Shown piece after piece: positions 18,349-27,609 of a stretch of 64,000 nucleotides of DNA; position 1 is the first letter of the stretch; the number at the start of each line of letters is the position of its first letter. This DNA is from Burkholderia contaminans. GTDB taxonomy: Bacteria; Pseudomonadota; Gammaproteobacteria; Burkholderiales; Burkholderiaceae. The stretch covers positions 2,294,001 to 2,358,000 of the forward strand of contig NZ_CP090641.1 of the NCBI RefSeq assembly GCF_029633825.1, in the 5' to 3' direction. Made by a program: the position numbers and the translations under genes. Under the pieces are notes generated by a model. The model made no database searches. It had not been told where the DNA came from and saw only the letters and a program-made list of their open reading frames with translations.

Positions 18349-20661
18349 ATGTTCAGGAAAAAACTAATCGTCACCGCGCTGGGGGGACTGCTGACGGGCG
18401 GCACCGTATCGTTGCCCGCATGGGCGGAAGATGGCGCGGTGACGGCGGCGCCGGACGCGAAGCCGGCGCAACCGGGCGCGGACGATGCAGCCGCGGCCGC
18501 ACCGAAGGCAGCCCGCGTGAACCAAGGCAAGGCCGTACGCGAAACGAATCTCGGCACGGTGACGGTGACCGCGCGCCGGCGCAAGGAGAGCATCCAGGAC
18601 GTGCCGGTCGCGGTGAGCGCGCTGAGCGGCGACACGATCAGGAACAACGAGTTGCGCGTGGTGAACGACGTCACGAAGTATGTGCCGAACTTCACCGGCC
18701 AGTCGACCGAAGGCCGCGAGCGGCCGCGCTGGTTCCTGCGCGGCGTCGGCAGCAACGATCCGTCGGACCTGTCGCTGAGCCCGATCGGCGTGTACTTCGA
18801 CGACGTCTACATCAACAGCGTGTTCGGGCAGGGCTTCCCGCTGTTCGACCTCGACCGCATCGAAGTGCTGCGCGGCCCGCAGGGCACGCTGTGGGGCAAG
18901 AATACCGTCGGCGGCGCGCTCAGCATCACGTCGCAGAAGCCGATTTTCGACGTGAGCGGCTACGGCAAGATCGGGCTTGGCCAGTACAACAGCCGGCTCG
19001 CGGAAGCCGCGATCGGCGGGCCGATCGGCAAGAACGACGTGCTGGCCGCGCGCGTGTCGGTGTATCACGAGAACGCCGACAGTTTCTACACGAACACCGT
19101 GCAGCAAGGGCGCTTCGGCGGCTTCCACGACAATGCGGTGCGCTTTCAGGTGCTGGCCGTGCCGACTTCGGACACCGACTTCCTGTTCAACATCCACGGC
19201 CGCAACTACACGGGCGGCGGCAACGCGTGGCACGCGCAGGGCGCGGGGCCGGGCGGCGCGAACCAGTTCGGCTTCGTCGGGTCGAGCGATCCGTACACGG
19301 TGTCGCTCAATGCGCCGTCGAGCGATCACATCTCGACGTGGGGCACGTCGCTCACCGCGCACTGGCGCATCAACCCGGCGGTGACGCTGACGTCGATCAC
19401 CGCGTTCGAAGGGCTGCACCGCTGGTACCAGGACGACGAGGACTATTCCGCGTTCGACGCCGCGCGTTCGCACGATCGCCTGTCGAGCCGCCAGTTCTCG
19501 CAGGAATTCCGCCTCGAATCGCCGCAGAACGACCGGTTCAGCTGGCTCGTCGGCACGCACCTGTTCACCGAGCAACTGGCCGAACAGGGCGCCGGCGGCG
19601 GCCTGCCGGGCTCGCCGTCGCCCGCGTTCTACCACCTGACCGACCTCACGCAGCACACGCAGAGCGCGGCGATTTTCGGCAGCGTGAAGTACCGGTTCAC
19701 CGACCGCTTCAACGTGACGGGCGGGCTGCGTTACACGATCGAGCGCAAGAACATCAACCTGACCGGGCTGCAGGGCACCGGCAACGTGACGTTCAGCAAT
19801 CCGGGCAGCTGGTGGGATCCGTCGTCGGTGTCGTCGCCGCTCGCGGTCAGCGCGCGACAGAACCAGACGAACACGTGGCGCGCGCCGACCTGGGACCTCA
19901 CGCCCGAATATGCGCTCAGCAACAACGTGCGCGCGTATTTCCGCTATGCGCGCGGCTTCCGCTCGGGCGGCTACAACGGCAACGCGTATACGCAGAGCAC
20001 GGTGTCGACCGTATCGCCGGAGTACCTGACCGACTACGAAGCCGGCATCAAGAGCGAGTGGTTCGACAAGCGGCTGATCGTCAACGCGAGCGTGTTCCAC
20101 TACGACTATCGCGACATCCAGGTGTTCGCGCTGGCGCCGAACCCGTTCGGCGGCCCGCCGGTGTCGACGCTGTCGAACGCGGGGCAGGGGCGCGCGGACG
20201 GCTTCGAGCTGGAGCTGAAGGCGCAGCCGGTCAACAGCCTCTACCTGTTCGCGAACCTCGGGATGCTGAACACGCGCTACACGGAGTTCCGCTATGTGCC
20301 GACCGCCGTCGGCAATTCGTTCGCGCGCTCGCCGCATACGACGATCAATGCGGGCTTCGACTATCGCGTGCCGGTGTCGTTCGGCACGCTGACGGCCGGC
20401 GGCGACGTGAACTACCGCAGCCGCGAGTACTTCAGCGCGACGCGGCAGACGATGCCGCAGCTCTGGCAGGGCGGCTACACGGTGCTGAACGCGCACGTGT
20501 CCTACACGACACCGGACCAGAAGTACATCGTGACGGGCTACGTGACGAACCTGACCAACAAGGTCTACAAGAAGCTCGAGCTGCTGCCGTCGTATGGCGC
20601 GTATCCGGTGCTGTATGGCGATCCGCGCACGGTCGGGATCACGCTGACCGCGAAGATCTGA
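18349..20661 (+). CDS. TonB-dependent outer-membrane receptor
   Basis: A 770-residue outer-membrane receptor. A signal peptide ends LPAWA; a TonB-box-like strand NLGTVTVTARRRKESIQDVP precedes the plug domain, which includes EVLRGPQGTLWGKNTVGGAL; the barrel ends with VGITLTAKI, although the last residue is not the usual aromatic. It should actively import a scarce substrate with energy from the TonB-ExbB-ExbD set encoded upstream. It has its own sigma-54 promoter, so the uptake route is induced together with the flavin monooxygenase and desulfinase-like proteins. Known relatives in sulfur scavenging import sulfate esters or sulfonates; siderophore use is less likely here because no siderophore genes are near. 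Confidence 0.93.
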   Translation: MFRKKLIVTALGGLLTGGTVSLPAWAEDGAVTAAPDAKPAQPGADDAAAAAPKAARVNQGKAVRETNLGTVTVTARRRKESIQDVPVAVSALSGDTIRNNELRVVNDVTKYVPNFTGQSTEGRERPRWFLRGVGSNDPSDLSLSPIGVYFDDVYINSVFGQGFPLFDLDRIEVLRGPQGTLWGKNTVGGALSITSQKPIFDVSGYGKIGLGQYNSRLAEAAIGGPIGKNDVLAARVSVYHENADSFYTNTVQQGRFGGFHDNAVRFQVLAVPTSDTDFLFNIHGRNYTGGGNAWHAQGAGPGGANQFGFVGSSDPYTVSLNAPSSDHISTWGTSLTAHWRINPAVTLTSITAFEGLHRWYQDDEDYSAFDAARSHDRLSSRQFSQEFRLESPQNDRFSWLVGTHLFTEQLAEQGAGGGLPGSPSPAFYHLTDLTQHTQSAAIFGSVKYRFTDRFNVTGGLRYTIERKNINLTGLQGTGNVTFSNPGSWWDPSSVSSPLAVSARQNQTNTWRAPTWDLTPEYALSNNVRAYFRYARGFRSGGYNGNAYTQSTVSTVSPEYLTDYEAGIKSEWFDKRLIVNASVFHYDYRDIQVFALAPNPFGGPPVSTLSNAGQGRADGFELELKAQPVNSLYLFANLGMLNTRYTEFRYVPTAVGNSFARSPHTTINAGFDYRVPVSFGTLTAGGDVNYRSREYFSATRQTMPQLWQGGYTVLNAHVSYTTPDQKYIVTGYVTNLTNKVYKKLELLPSYGAYPVLYGDPRTVGITLTAKI

Positions 20662-20715
20662 CGGGCGGCACGAGACGTGTGCGGCGGCGCGGCAAAGGGC
20701 CGCGCTCGCCGTGCG

Positions 20716-21675
20716 TCAGATCAGCAGCGACAGCGTCCTGAACAGCGCGAGATCCGCCTTGCGTGCCGATCGCGCATGCCGGCGGATCACGTGCAGCAGG
20801 CAGTCGATGAAGCAGCGCGCCGCGTCGCCGAGCGTGCTGCTGCGCCGCGTGACGATCCCGAGGTCGCGCGGCTCGAAGGTCTCTTGCAACTTCAATGCGC
20901 GCATCCGTTCGCCGAACGACGGCACGGCCGCGAGGATCGTCGGACACCACGTGCACATGTCGGCCTGCTCGAGCATCGTCTGCAGCATCGCCACCGACTG
21001 CGCACGCACGATGCGCCGTTCGTCGATGTGGGCGCCGTGACGCGTGAACAGGTAATCGACGAGCGCAGCTTGCCCGTCGGCCGCGAAATTCAATACCCAG
21101 TCGTGGTCGACCAGGTCGTGGATCGACCGCGCGTGCTCGAGCGGGTGGCCGGCGCGCACCATCACCGCTGTCTCGTAGCGCAGCATCGGCTCGAACGCGA
21201 ATTCCTGCGTGCCGCCCGGTTGCACGTGCCCGAGCGCGAAATCCATGCTGCCGTCGCGCAACAGCGGCTGCGCGACGGCCATCAGCGCTTCGTAGAGTTC
21301 GAGGCGCACCTCGGGCATTTGTGCGCGAAAACGCAGCACCGCTTCCGCGAGGAAGGTCATCGTCAGCCACGGTGTGACGCCGATGCTCAGCCGGCCCTCG
21401 ACGCGGCCGCGCATGCGCTCGAGATCGCTCTGCGCGTGCTCGAGCTGCTTCAGCACGAGCTTCGCGTGCGTGAGCAGCGTCTTGCCGTATTCGGTGAAGC
21501 CAATTCCCTCCGGCGCGCGGACCAGCAGCGGCAGGCGTTCGCTCGCCTCCAGCTCGCGCAGCGCGCGCGTGACGGCCGCCTGCGACAGCCCGAGCGTGCG
21601 CGCCGCACCGCGGATGCTCCCGGCCTCCGCGCTCGCGACGAGCGCCTGCAGCTGATGCAGCTTGATCGTGCTCAT
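20716..21675 (-). CDS. LysR-family transcriptional regulator
   Basis: A 319-residue LysR regulator with the N-terminal winged HTH (LHQLQALVASAEAGSIRGAA, then LGLSQAAVTRALRELE) and a periplasmic-binding-like effector domain. It is divergent from the M20 hydrolase gene, so it probably controls that gene and the binding protein and porin after it. The effector is unknown; related regulators near sulfonate genes respond to sulfur state, but that is only a possibility here. Confidence 0.92.
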   Translation of the reverse strand: MSTIKLHQLQALVASAEAGSIRGAARTLGLSQAAVTRALRELEASERLPLLVRAPEGIGFTEYGKTLLTHAKLVLKQLEHAQSDLERMRGRVEGRLSIGVTPWLTMTFLAEAVLRFRAQMPEVRLELYEALMAVAQPLLRDGSMDFALGHVQPGGTQEFAFEPMLRYETAVMVRAGHPLEHARSIHDLVDHDWVLNFAADGQAALVDYLFTRHGAHIDERRIVRAQSVAMLQTMLEQADMCTWCPTILAAVPSFGERMRALKLQETFEPRDLGIVTRRSSTLGDAARCFIDCLLHVIRRHARSARKADLALFRTLSLLI

Positions 21676-21810
21676 GGTGCGATACCCGACAACGAAAGGT
21701 TGTCATCATAACGAAACCGCGGCTGTTCGCCGGGATTTTCGCTGCCTACGATGCGGCCACGATCGGTCATTCGGGCGATCGATAACCGGAACGCATCGAG
21801 GAGAATCGGG

Positions 21811-22980
21811 GTGGACCACAAACACATCCAGCCGGAAATGGCGGCCATCGAGGCGGAAATGATCGCGCTGCGCCGCCGGCTGCACGCACATCCGGAGCTT
21901 GGCTTCGAGGAGCACGCGACGAGCGACCTCGTGGCCGGCTTCCTGACAACGTGGGGTTATCGGGTGACGCTCGGGCTCGGCGGCACGGGCGTGGTCGGCA
22001 CCTTGACGCGCGGCCCCGGAAAGCGGCTCGGGCTGCGAGCGGACATGGATGCGCTGCCGATCCGCGAGACGACCGGGCTGCCGCACGCGAGCCGGTGCGA
22101 TGGCGTGATGCATGCGTGCGGCCACGACGGTCACACGGCGATGCTGCTCGCGGCGGCGCGCTGCCTGGCCGAGCGCGAACGCTTCACGGGCACACTGAAC
22201 CTGATTTTCCAGCCGGCCGAGGAAGGGCTCGGCGGCGCGAAGCGGATGATCGACGACGGGCTGTTCGCGCAGTTTCCGTGCGATGCGGTGTTCGCGATGC
22301 ACAACGTGCCGGGGCTGCCGGCCGGCGTGCTCGGTTTCTGCGACGGCCCGGCGATGGCCTCGGCCGACGAGGTGCGCGTGCGCGTGACCGGGCGCGGCGG
22401 GCATGGCGCGGCGCCGCATACGACGATCGATCCGGTGGTCGTGTGCGCGTCGATCGTGATGGCGCTGCAGACCGTCGTGTCGCGCAACGTGAACCCGCAG
22501 GAGCTGGCGATCGTGACGGCCGGTTCGATCCATGCGGGCACCGCGTCGAACGTGATTCCGTCGCACGCGGATCTGGCGCTCAGCGTGCGTGCGCTTTCGC
22601 CGGACGTGCGGGCGCTGCTCGAACGGCGAATTCGCGAGATCGTGCACGGGCAGGCCGCGAGCTATGGTGCGACCGCGGAGATCGACTACCGGCACGAGTA
22701 CCCGGTGCTCGTCAATCACGCAGCGGAGACCGCGTTCGCACGCGACGTCGCCCGCGAATGGGGCGGCGATGGCGCGCTGATCCCGCATCTGCGTCCGATC
22801 GCGGCCAGCGAGGACTTCGCGTTCATGCTGAACGCGTGCCCCGGCAGCTACCTGTCGATCGGCAACGGCGACGGCGCCGCCGGATGCGGGCTGCACCACC
22901 CCGGCTACGACTTCAACGACGCGTGCCTCGCCACCGGCGCGAGCTACTGGATTGCACTGGCGGAGCGCTACCTCGCGTGA
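21811..22980 (+). CDS. M20-family amidohydrolase (hippurate hydrolase / N-acyl amino acid deacylase type)
   Basis: A 389-residue metallopeptidase-family amidohydrolase. Metal and active-site segments are visible: LGLRADMDALPI, MHACGHDGHTAMLL, FQPAEEGLGGAKRMI, and the dimerisation-domain His in GRGGHGAAPHTTIDPV. Such enzymes split N-acyl amino acids or hippurate in the cytoplasm. The GTG start is chosen because GAGGAG lies eight bases upstream and the protein then matches the usual length. It leads a group with an amino-acid-type binding protein and a porin, suggesting uptake and deacylation of an amino-acid conjugate. Confidence 0.92.
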   Translation: MDHKHIQPEMAAIEAEMIALRRRLHAHPELGFEEHATSDLVAGFLTTWGYRVTLGLGGTGVVGTLTRGPGKRLGLRADMDALPIRETTGLPHASRCDGVMHACGHDGHTAMLLAAARCLAERERFTGTLNLIFQPAEEGLGGAKRMIDDGLFAQFPCDAVFAMHNVPGLPAGVLGFCDGPAMASADEVRVRVTGRGGHGAAPHTTIDPVVVCASIVMALQTVVSRNVNPQELAIVTAGSIHAGTASNVIPSHADLALSVRALSPDVRALLERRIREIVHGQAASYGATAEIDYRHEYPVLVNHAAETAFARDVAREWGGDGALIPHLRPIAASEDFAFMLNACPGSYLSIGNGDGAAGCGLHHPGYDFNDACLATGASYWIALAERYLA

Positions 22981-23030
22981 TGGGCCCGCACGATTTTGAC
23001 TGACGATTCACACAAGGAGGGAGACTGGCA

Positions 23031-23819
23031 ATGAAGCAGTGGAAACGGATGGCGGCGCTCGCGGTGGCGCTGGCGGCAGGGGCGGCGCATGCGGGCGACT
23101 GGGCCGGCAAGGAGATCCGCCTCGCGGTCGATCCGACTTACCCGCCGCTCGAATACAAGCTGCCCGACGGCACGCTGGCGGGTTTCGGGATCGACATCAC
23201 GAACGCGTTGTGCGCGGAGCTGCATGCGCGCTGCGTGTGGGTCGAGTCGAGCTTCGACGGGATGATTCCGGGGCTGCTCGCGCGCAAGTTCGACGTGATT
23301 GCGTCGTCGATGACGATCACGCCGAAGCGGCAGCAGCAGATCGCATTCACGAACCGGATCTCGAATGCGCCGGCGCGCCTCGTCGCGCGCAAGGGCTCGC
23401 CGCTGCTGCCGACGGCCGACGCGCTGAAGGGCAAGCGCGTGGGCGTCGAGCAGGGTTCCGCGCAGGCTGACTATGCGATCGCGAACTGGCAGCGGGCCGG
23501 CGTGCAGATCGTGTCGTACCCGAACCAGGATCAGGTGTATGCCGATCTCGTGACGGGCCGGCTCGATGCGGCGTTCCAGGCGTCGATCGCGGCGAGCGAC
23601 GGGTTCCTGAAGAAACCGCAGGGCAAGGATTTCGCGTTCGTCGGTGCGGCAATCGACGACGTGAAGTATTTCGGGCAGGGCGACGGGCTCGGGCTGCGCA
23701 AGCAGGACAACGACCTGCGTGACGCCTTCAACCGCGCGCTTGCGGCGATCCTCGCGAACGGCACGTACCAGCGCATCAACAACAAGTATTTCGACTTCGA
23801 CATCTACGGCGCGAAGTAA
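23031..23819 (+). CDS. ABC amino-acid-type substrate-binding protein (family 3)
   Basis: A 262-residue periplasmic binding protein of the HisJ/ArgT/FliY family. The signal peptide ends LAAGAAHA. The mature protein shows IRLAVDPTYPPLEYKLPDG, GFGIDITNALC, MIPGLLARKFDVIASSMTIT and the ligand-site Arg in ARLVARKG. It starts behind AAGGAGGGAGA, 50 bases after the M20 gene. No permease or ATPase follows, so it must use a system elsewhere. Basic or sulfur-containing amino acids are the common ligands of the family. Confidence 0.92.
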   Translation: MKQWKRMAALAVALAAGAAHAGDWAGKEIRLAVDPTYPPLEYKLPDGTLAGFGIDITNALCAELHARCVWVESSFDGMIPGLLARKFDVIASSMTITPKRQQQIAFTNRISNAPARLVARKGSPLLPTADALKGKRVGVEQGSAQADYAIANWQRAGVQIVSYPNQDQVYADLVTGRLDAAFQASIAASDGFLKKPQGKDFAFVGAAIDDVKYFGQGDGLGLRKQDNDLRDAFNRALAAILANGTYQRINNKYFDFDIYGAK

Positions 23820-23870
23820 GCGGCGACGCCCGGAAGGCGGCATTCACGACACGATAAATAAGGAAAACGA

Positions 23871-25061
23871 ATGAACTGGAGATTGGCTTTCGTCGCGGCC
23901 CCGGCGCTGTGTGCAGCGCCCGCGTTCGCGTTCGCGCAAGGCAGCGTCACGTTGTACGGCCTCGTCGATGCCGGCATCGACTACACGAACAACGTCGGCG
24001 GCCACGGTGCGTGGCAGATGGCAAGCGGCTTCGCGCAAGGCAGCCGCTGGGGGCTGAAGGGCACCGAGGACCTGGGCGGCGGCTACAGCGCGCTGTTCCA
24101 GCTCGAGAGCGGCTTCAACGTGAACAGCGGCACGCTCGCGCAGGGCAGCCGCATGTTCGGGCGGCACGCGTACGTCGGGCTCGGCAGCGCGCGGTTCGGC
24201 ACGCTGACGCTCGGCCGGCAATACGATGCGGTGGTCGACTATCTCGCGCCGACGACCGCGAACGGCAGCTGGGGCGTCTATCCGTTCTCGCATCCGCTCG
24301 ACAACGACAACACCGGCAACACGTTTCGCGTGAACAACACGGTGAAGTACGCGAGCCCGGATTTCGCCGGCTTCTCGTTCGGCGGCACGTACAGTTTCAG
24401 CAACGACACGGGCTTTGCGAACAACCGGCAGTGGAGCGTCGGCGCGCAGTACGAGCAGGGCGGCTTGCTGATCGGCGCGGCCTTCCTGAATGCGGACAAC
24501 CCGGGCGCGACGTCGGGCGGCGCGATCGCGGGCTCGGGGCCGGTCGGTGCCGATGCGAACTTTGCGTCGGCGCGGCTGCGGATCTTCGGTGCGGGCATCA
24601 ACTATACGGCGGGGCCCGCGACGGTCGGGCTCGCGTACACGAACAGCAACGTCACGCGGCCGACCGCGAACGTCGGCTACCTGTTCGGCGACGAAACGAT
24701 CCAGCCGGTGACCGGCCCGCTCGCGGGGGGCGCGGTGTCGTCGATCAGGTACCAGAACGTCGAGGTGAACGGCAAATACCAGCTCACGCCGGCGCTGTTC
24801 GTCGGTGCGCAGTACGTGTACACGACGGTGCGCTACGACGCGACGACGGGCAGCGCGAAGCCGAAGATCCATTCGCTCGGGCTGATGGCCGATTACAGCC
24901 TGTCGAAGCGCACGGACGTGTACCTGATGGGCGCGTACCAGCGGATCGCGGGCGATGCGACGGGCTCGTCGCTCGACCAGGCTTACATTCCCGGCGCGGC
25001 GGACCTGTCGTCGACCTCGAAGCAGCTGATGGTTCACGCGGGGATCCGTCACAAGTTCTGA
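23871..25061 (+). CDS. Outer-membrane porin (Burkholderia/Neisseria type)
   Basis: A 396-residue trimeric porin. A signal peptide ends FAFAQ, followed by the classic SVTLYGLVDAGIDYTNN first strand, then SRWGLKGTEDLGGGYSALFQLESGF, and the chain ends with an aromatic residue in GIRHKF, the signal for barrel assembly. It probably lets small hydrophilic solutes enter, with the binding protein encoded just upstream as partner. Burkholderia carry many such porins, so its specificity is unknown. Confidence 0.95.
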   Translation: MNWRLAFVAAPALCAAPAFAFAQGSVTLYGLVDAGIDYTNNVGGHGAWQMASGFAQGSRWGLKGTEDLGGGYSALFQLESGFNVNSGTLAQGSRMFGRHAYVGLGSARFGTLTLGRQYDAVVDYLAPTTANGSWGVYPFSHPLDNDNTGNTFRVNNTVKYASPDFAGFSFGGTYSFSNDTGFANNRQWSVGAQYEQGGLLIGAAFLNADNPGATSGGAIAGSGPVGADANFASARLRIFGAGINYTAGPATVGLAYTNSNVTRPTANVGYLFGDETIQPVTGPLAGGAVSSIRYQNVEVNGKYQLTPALFVGAQYVYTTVRYDATTGSAKPKIHSLGLMADYSLSKRTDVYLMGAYQRIAGDATGSSLDQAYIPGAADLSSTSKQLMVHAGIRHKF

Positions 25062-25077
25062 GTGCGCGATGACGGAA

Positions 25078-25107
25078 GAGGCGGCGGGCCGAGCGACCCG
25101 CCGCCTC
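25078..25107. terminator. Hairpin between convergent genes
   Basis: GAGGCGGCGGG and CCCGCCGCCTC form a perfect 11-bp stem with an eight-base loop between the porin gene and the convergent dehydrogenase gene. There is no long T-run, so termination may be partial. Confidence 0.55.
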
Positions 25108-25114
25108 GACGCGC

Positions 25115-26134
25115 TTACTGCGCGACGCGGATCACGACCTTGCCGAAGTGTTGACCCGACTGCAGGTACGCAAACGCCTGCGGTGCTTCGTCGAAGCCGA
25201 ACACGCGATCGACCACCGGCCTGATCTGCTTCGCGTCGACGAGCCGCACGACATCGTCGAGCATCGCGCGGCTGCCGACCATGATCCCGTGCAGCTGCCG
25301 GATTCCGCCGATCAGCGACAGCAGCCCGAGTTCGGGGCCGGCGAAGCTGCTGAGGCCGCCGATCACCGACACGATGCCGCCCATCTTCGTCGCGGCGACC
25401 GAGCGCGGCAGCGTATCCTTGCCGCCCACTTCCACGACCAGGTCCGCCCCCGCGCCGCCGGTGAGCCGCAGCACCTCGTCTTGCCATTCGGGCGTCGCGC
25501 GATAGTTGATGGTTGCGTCCGCACCGAGCGCGCGGGCGCGCTCGAGCTTCGCATCGCTCGATGACGTGACGATGGTCCGCAGCCCCGCCGCATGCGCGAG
25601 CTGCAGCGCGATGATCGACACGCCGCCGGTGCCGAGCAGCACGACGGTCGCGCCGGGCTCGAGGCCACCGTCGGCGAACAGCGCGTTCCACGCGGTGGTG
25701 CCCGCGCACGACAGCGTCGCCGCCTCGTCGTAGTTCAGATGCGCGGGAATCGCGACCAGCGCGGCTTCATCGGAGACGAAATGCTCGGCCAGCACGCCGT
25801 CGAATTGCGCGCCGGGCGACCCCGAGACCTTCTGCGGCGTGGGCGGCCCGTCGATCCAGTGCGGAAAGTACGTGTTGATCACGCGATCGCCCGGCTTGAA
25901 GCGCGTGACGTCGCGGCCGGTTTCGATGACTTCGCCGGCGCCGTCGGCCACCGGGATCAACGCATCCGTGCCGATGCCGAGATAGTCGCCGCGCGCGAAC
26001 ATCAGGTCGCGGTAGTTCAGGCCGGCCGAGTGGATTTTCACGACGACGTCGGTCGGCCCGACCGCGCGGCGTGTCGCGTCGATGCGCTGAAGCCCGGCCA
26101 CGCCGTCGCCCGGTTTCACTTGCCATGCGTTCAT
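25115..26134 (-). CDS. NAD(P)-dependent alcohol dehydrogenase / quinone oxidoreductase-like (MDR family)
   Basis: A 339-residue medium-chain dehydrogenase. It has a GroES-like N-terminal domain (HSAGLNYRDLMFARGDY) and a Rossmann domain with GTGGVSIIALQLAHAAG. The zinc-ligand Cys-x-x-Cys cluster and the GHE motif of classical alcohol dehydrogenases are not visible, so it is closer to zinc-independent quinone oxidoreductases. It is divergent from the LysR gene at 26261, its likely regulator. The substrate is unknown. Confidence 0.88.
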   Translation of the reverse strand: MNAWQVKPGDGVAGLQRIDATRRAVGPTDVVVKIHSAGLNYRDLMFARGDYLGIGTDALIPVADGAGEVIETGRDVTRFKPGDRVINTYFPHWIDGPPTPQKVSGSPGAQFDGVLAEHFVSDEAALVAIPAHLNYDEAATLSCAGTTAWNALFADGGLEPGATVVLLGTGGVSIIALQLAHAAGLRTIVTSSSDAKLERARALGADATINYRATPEWQDEVLRLTGGAGADLVVEVGGKDTLPRSVAATKMGGIVSVIGGLSSFAGPELGLLSLIGGIRQLHGIMVGSRAMLDDVVRLVDAKQIRPVVDRVFGFDEAPQAFAYLQSGQHFGKVVIRVAQ

Positions 26135-26260
26135 GTCGACTCCTTTTCGAGATAGAGCGGACTATCATAGTGTTGCGCACGGGGACGCATTGGCGAGAAT
26201 TCGGCCGATGACTGTCGCCTGTGTGGACACAACCCTGTGACCCAACCGGAGTGGAATGGC

Positions 26261-27172
26261 ATGGACGAGCGGCTGAGAGGCGTGGCCGAATTTGTCGACG
26301 TGGTGGAGTCGGGCAGCTTCGCGGCGGCGGCGCTGCGGCTCGGCGTCACGCGCTCGGCCGTCGCGAAGGTCGTCGCGCGGCTGGAACGCCGCCTCGGCGC
26401 GCGGCTCCTGCAGCGCACGACCCGCCAGCTCGGCCTGACAGATGAGGGGCTCGTCTACTACGAGCAATGCCGGCGGCTGCTGGCCGAACTCGGCGAGACG
26501 GAGGCCGCGCTCGACGCGGGGCAGCGCGAGCCGGCAGGGCGGCTGCGCGTCAGCGTGCCCGTGCTGTTCGGGCGGCAATGCGTGGCGCCCGTCATGCGGC
26601 GCCTCGTCGAGCGCCATCCGCGGCTCGAGATCGACGTGTCGTTCAGCGACCGCGTGGCCGACCTGGTCAACGACGGCTTCGACATCGCGGTGCGTATCGG
26701 CGAGCTGGCCGATACGAGTGCGCTGGTCGGCCGCAAGCTCGGCGTGCAACGCATGGGCATCTGTGCGTCGCCCGCGTATCTCGACCGTCATGGCCGGCCG
26801 GCGGGGCTCGACGCACTCGCGTCGCACGTCGGCATCGCGTATTCGCGCGGCGGGCAACCGACGCCGTGGCGGGTCGTCGGCGCGGACGGCGCGGTGCACG
26901 ACCATCGCCCGGCCGGCCGCCTGCGGCTCGACGACCTGCAGGCGATCGCCGATGCGGCCGCCGCCGGCGCGGGCCTCGCGTGGCTGCCGTGCTGGCTGAT
27001 GGCGCCTTACCTGCGCGACGGCCGCCTCGCGCTCGTGATGGACAGCAACAGTGTGTCGGGCGCCGAAGTGTTCGCGGTGCGGCCGGCCTCGCGCCAGGTG
27101 CCGTCGAAGGTGCGTGTCGTCATCGATGCGCTCGTCGACGAGATACCGCGCATGCTGGCATCGGACGATTGA
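26261..27172 (+). CDS. LysR-family transcriptional regulator
   Basis: A 303-residue LysR protein. The HTH reads FVDVVESGSFAAAALRLGVT and SAVAKVVARLERRLG, followed by an effector domain with FDIAVRIGELADTSALVGRK, typical of the group that controls nearby dehydrogenases. ATG 26261 gives the normal family start; a GTG 24 bases upstream would only add MTQPEWNG. It is divergently paired with the dehydrogenase gene. Confidence 0.9.
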   Translation: MDERLRGVAEFVDVVESGSFAAAALRLGVTRSAVAKVVARLERRLGARLLQRTTRQLGLTDEGLVYYEQCRRLLAELGETEAALDAGQREPAGRLRVSVPVLFGRQCVAPVMRRLVERHPRLEIDVSFSDRVADLVNDGFDIAVRIGELADTSALVGRKLGVQRMGICASPAYLDRHGRPAGLDALASHVGIAYSRGGQPTPWRVVGADGAVHDHRPAGRLRLDDLQAIADAAAAGAGLAWLPCWLMAPYLRDGRLALVMDSNSVSGAEVFAVRPASRQVPSKVRVVIDALVDEIPRMLASDD

Positions 27173-27217
27173 CGCGGGGGCGATGTGGCGATCGCGCCGG
27201 GCCCGCGCCGCACCGGC

Positions 27218-27538
27218 TCAATTGGCGGCCCGATGCGGATTGCAGTCCACCGAATATTCCGCGTGCTCGCCATTGACGCGCAGTACCAGCGTCGCCTGGC
27301 AGATGTCGCTCGAATCGACGCTCAGCCGCAGCGTCGCGAGCGGCCGATCCTCGCCGCCGGCGAGTCGCGATTCGCCGGAGCGTGTCAGCGAGGCCGAGCC
27401 GGCGCCGCCGGTCTTGGTGATGCGCAGGCTGTACGACACGTCGACCGGCGCGGCCGCCCGCACGTGCGGCACGATGTTCACGCCGCCGGCACTGGCGGCG
27501 ATGTCGAAATAGGCGTTGAGATCGTGAATGCCAACCAT
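27218..27538 (-). CDS. csgH: CsgH-like curli assembly protein
   Basis: A 106-residue protein placed downstream of csgA. It has the beta-rich CsgH pattern: VSYSLRITKTGGAGSASLTRSG, then ATLRLSVDSSDICQATLVLR and a final Cys-containing strand EHAEYSVDCNP. CsgH proteins keep curlin subunits from aggregating in the periplasm. Unlike known CsgH, no signal peptide is seen at the N-terminus (MVGIHDLNAYFDIAAS), although AGGGGA sits at the right distance before this ATG. It is separated from csgA by a terminator, so it may be made at lower level. Confidence 0.7.
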   Translation of the reverse strand: MVGIHDLNAYFDIAASAGGVNIVPHVRAAAPVDVSYSLRITKTGGAGSASLTRSGESRLAGGEDRPLATLRLSVDSSDICQATLVLRVNGEHAEYSVDCNPHRAAN

Positions 27539-27557
27539 GATCGTCCCCTGTCGAATG

Positions 27558-27592
27558 AAAAAAAGGCCGAACGGGCAACCGTCCGGCCTTTT
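27558..27592 (-). terminator. Intrinsic terminator between csgA and csgH
   Basis: On the minus strand GGCCGGACGG-TTGC-CCGTTCGGCC forms a ten-base stem with one mismatch, followed by seven T. It lies right after the csgA stop codon and would cut most transcripts before csgH. Confidence 0.85.
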
Positions 27593-27609
27593 CGTTACAC
27601 CGGCGGTGC

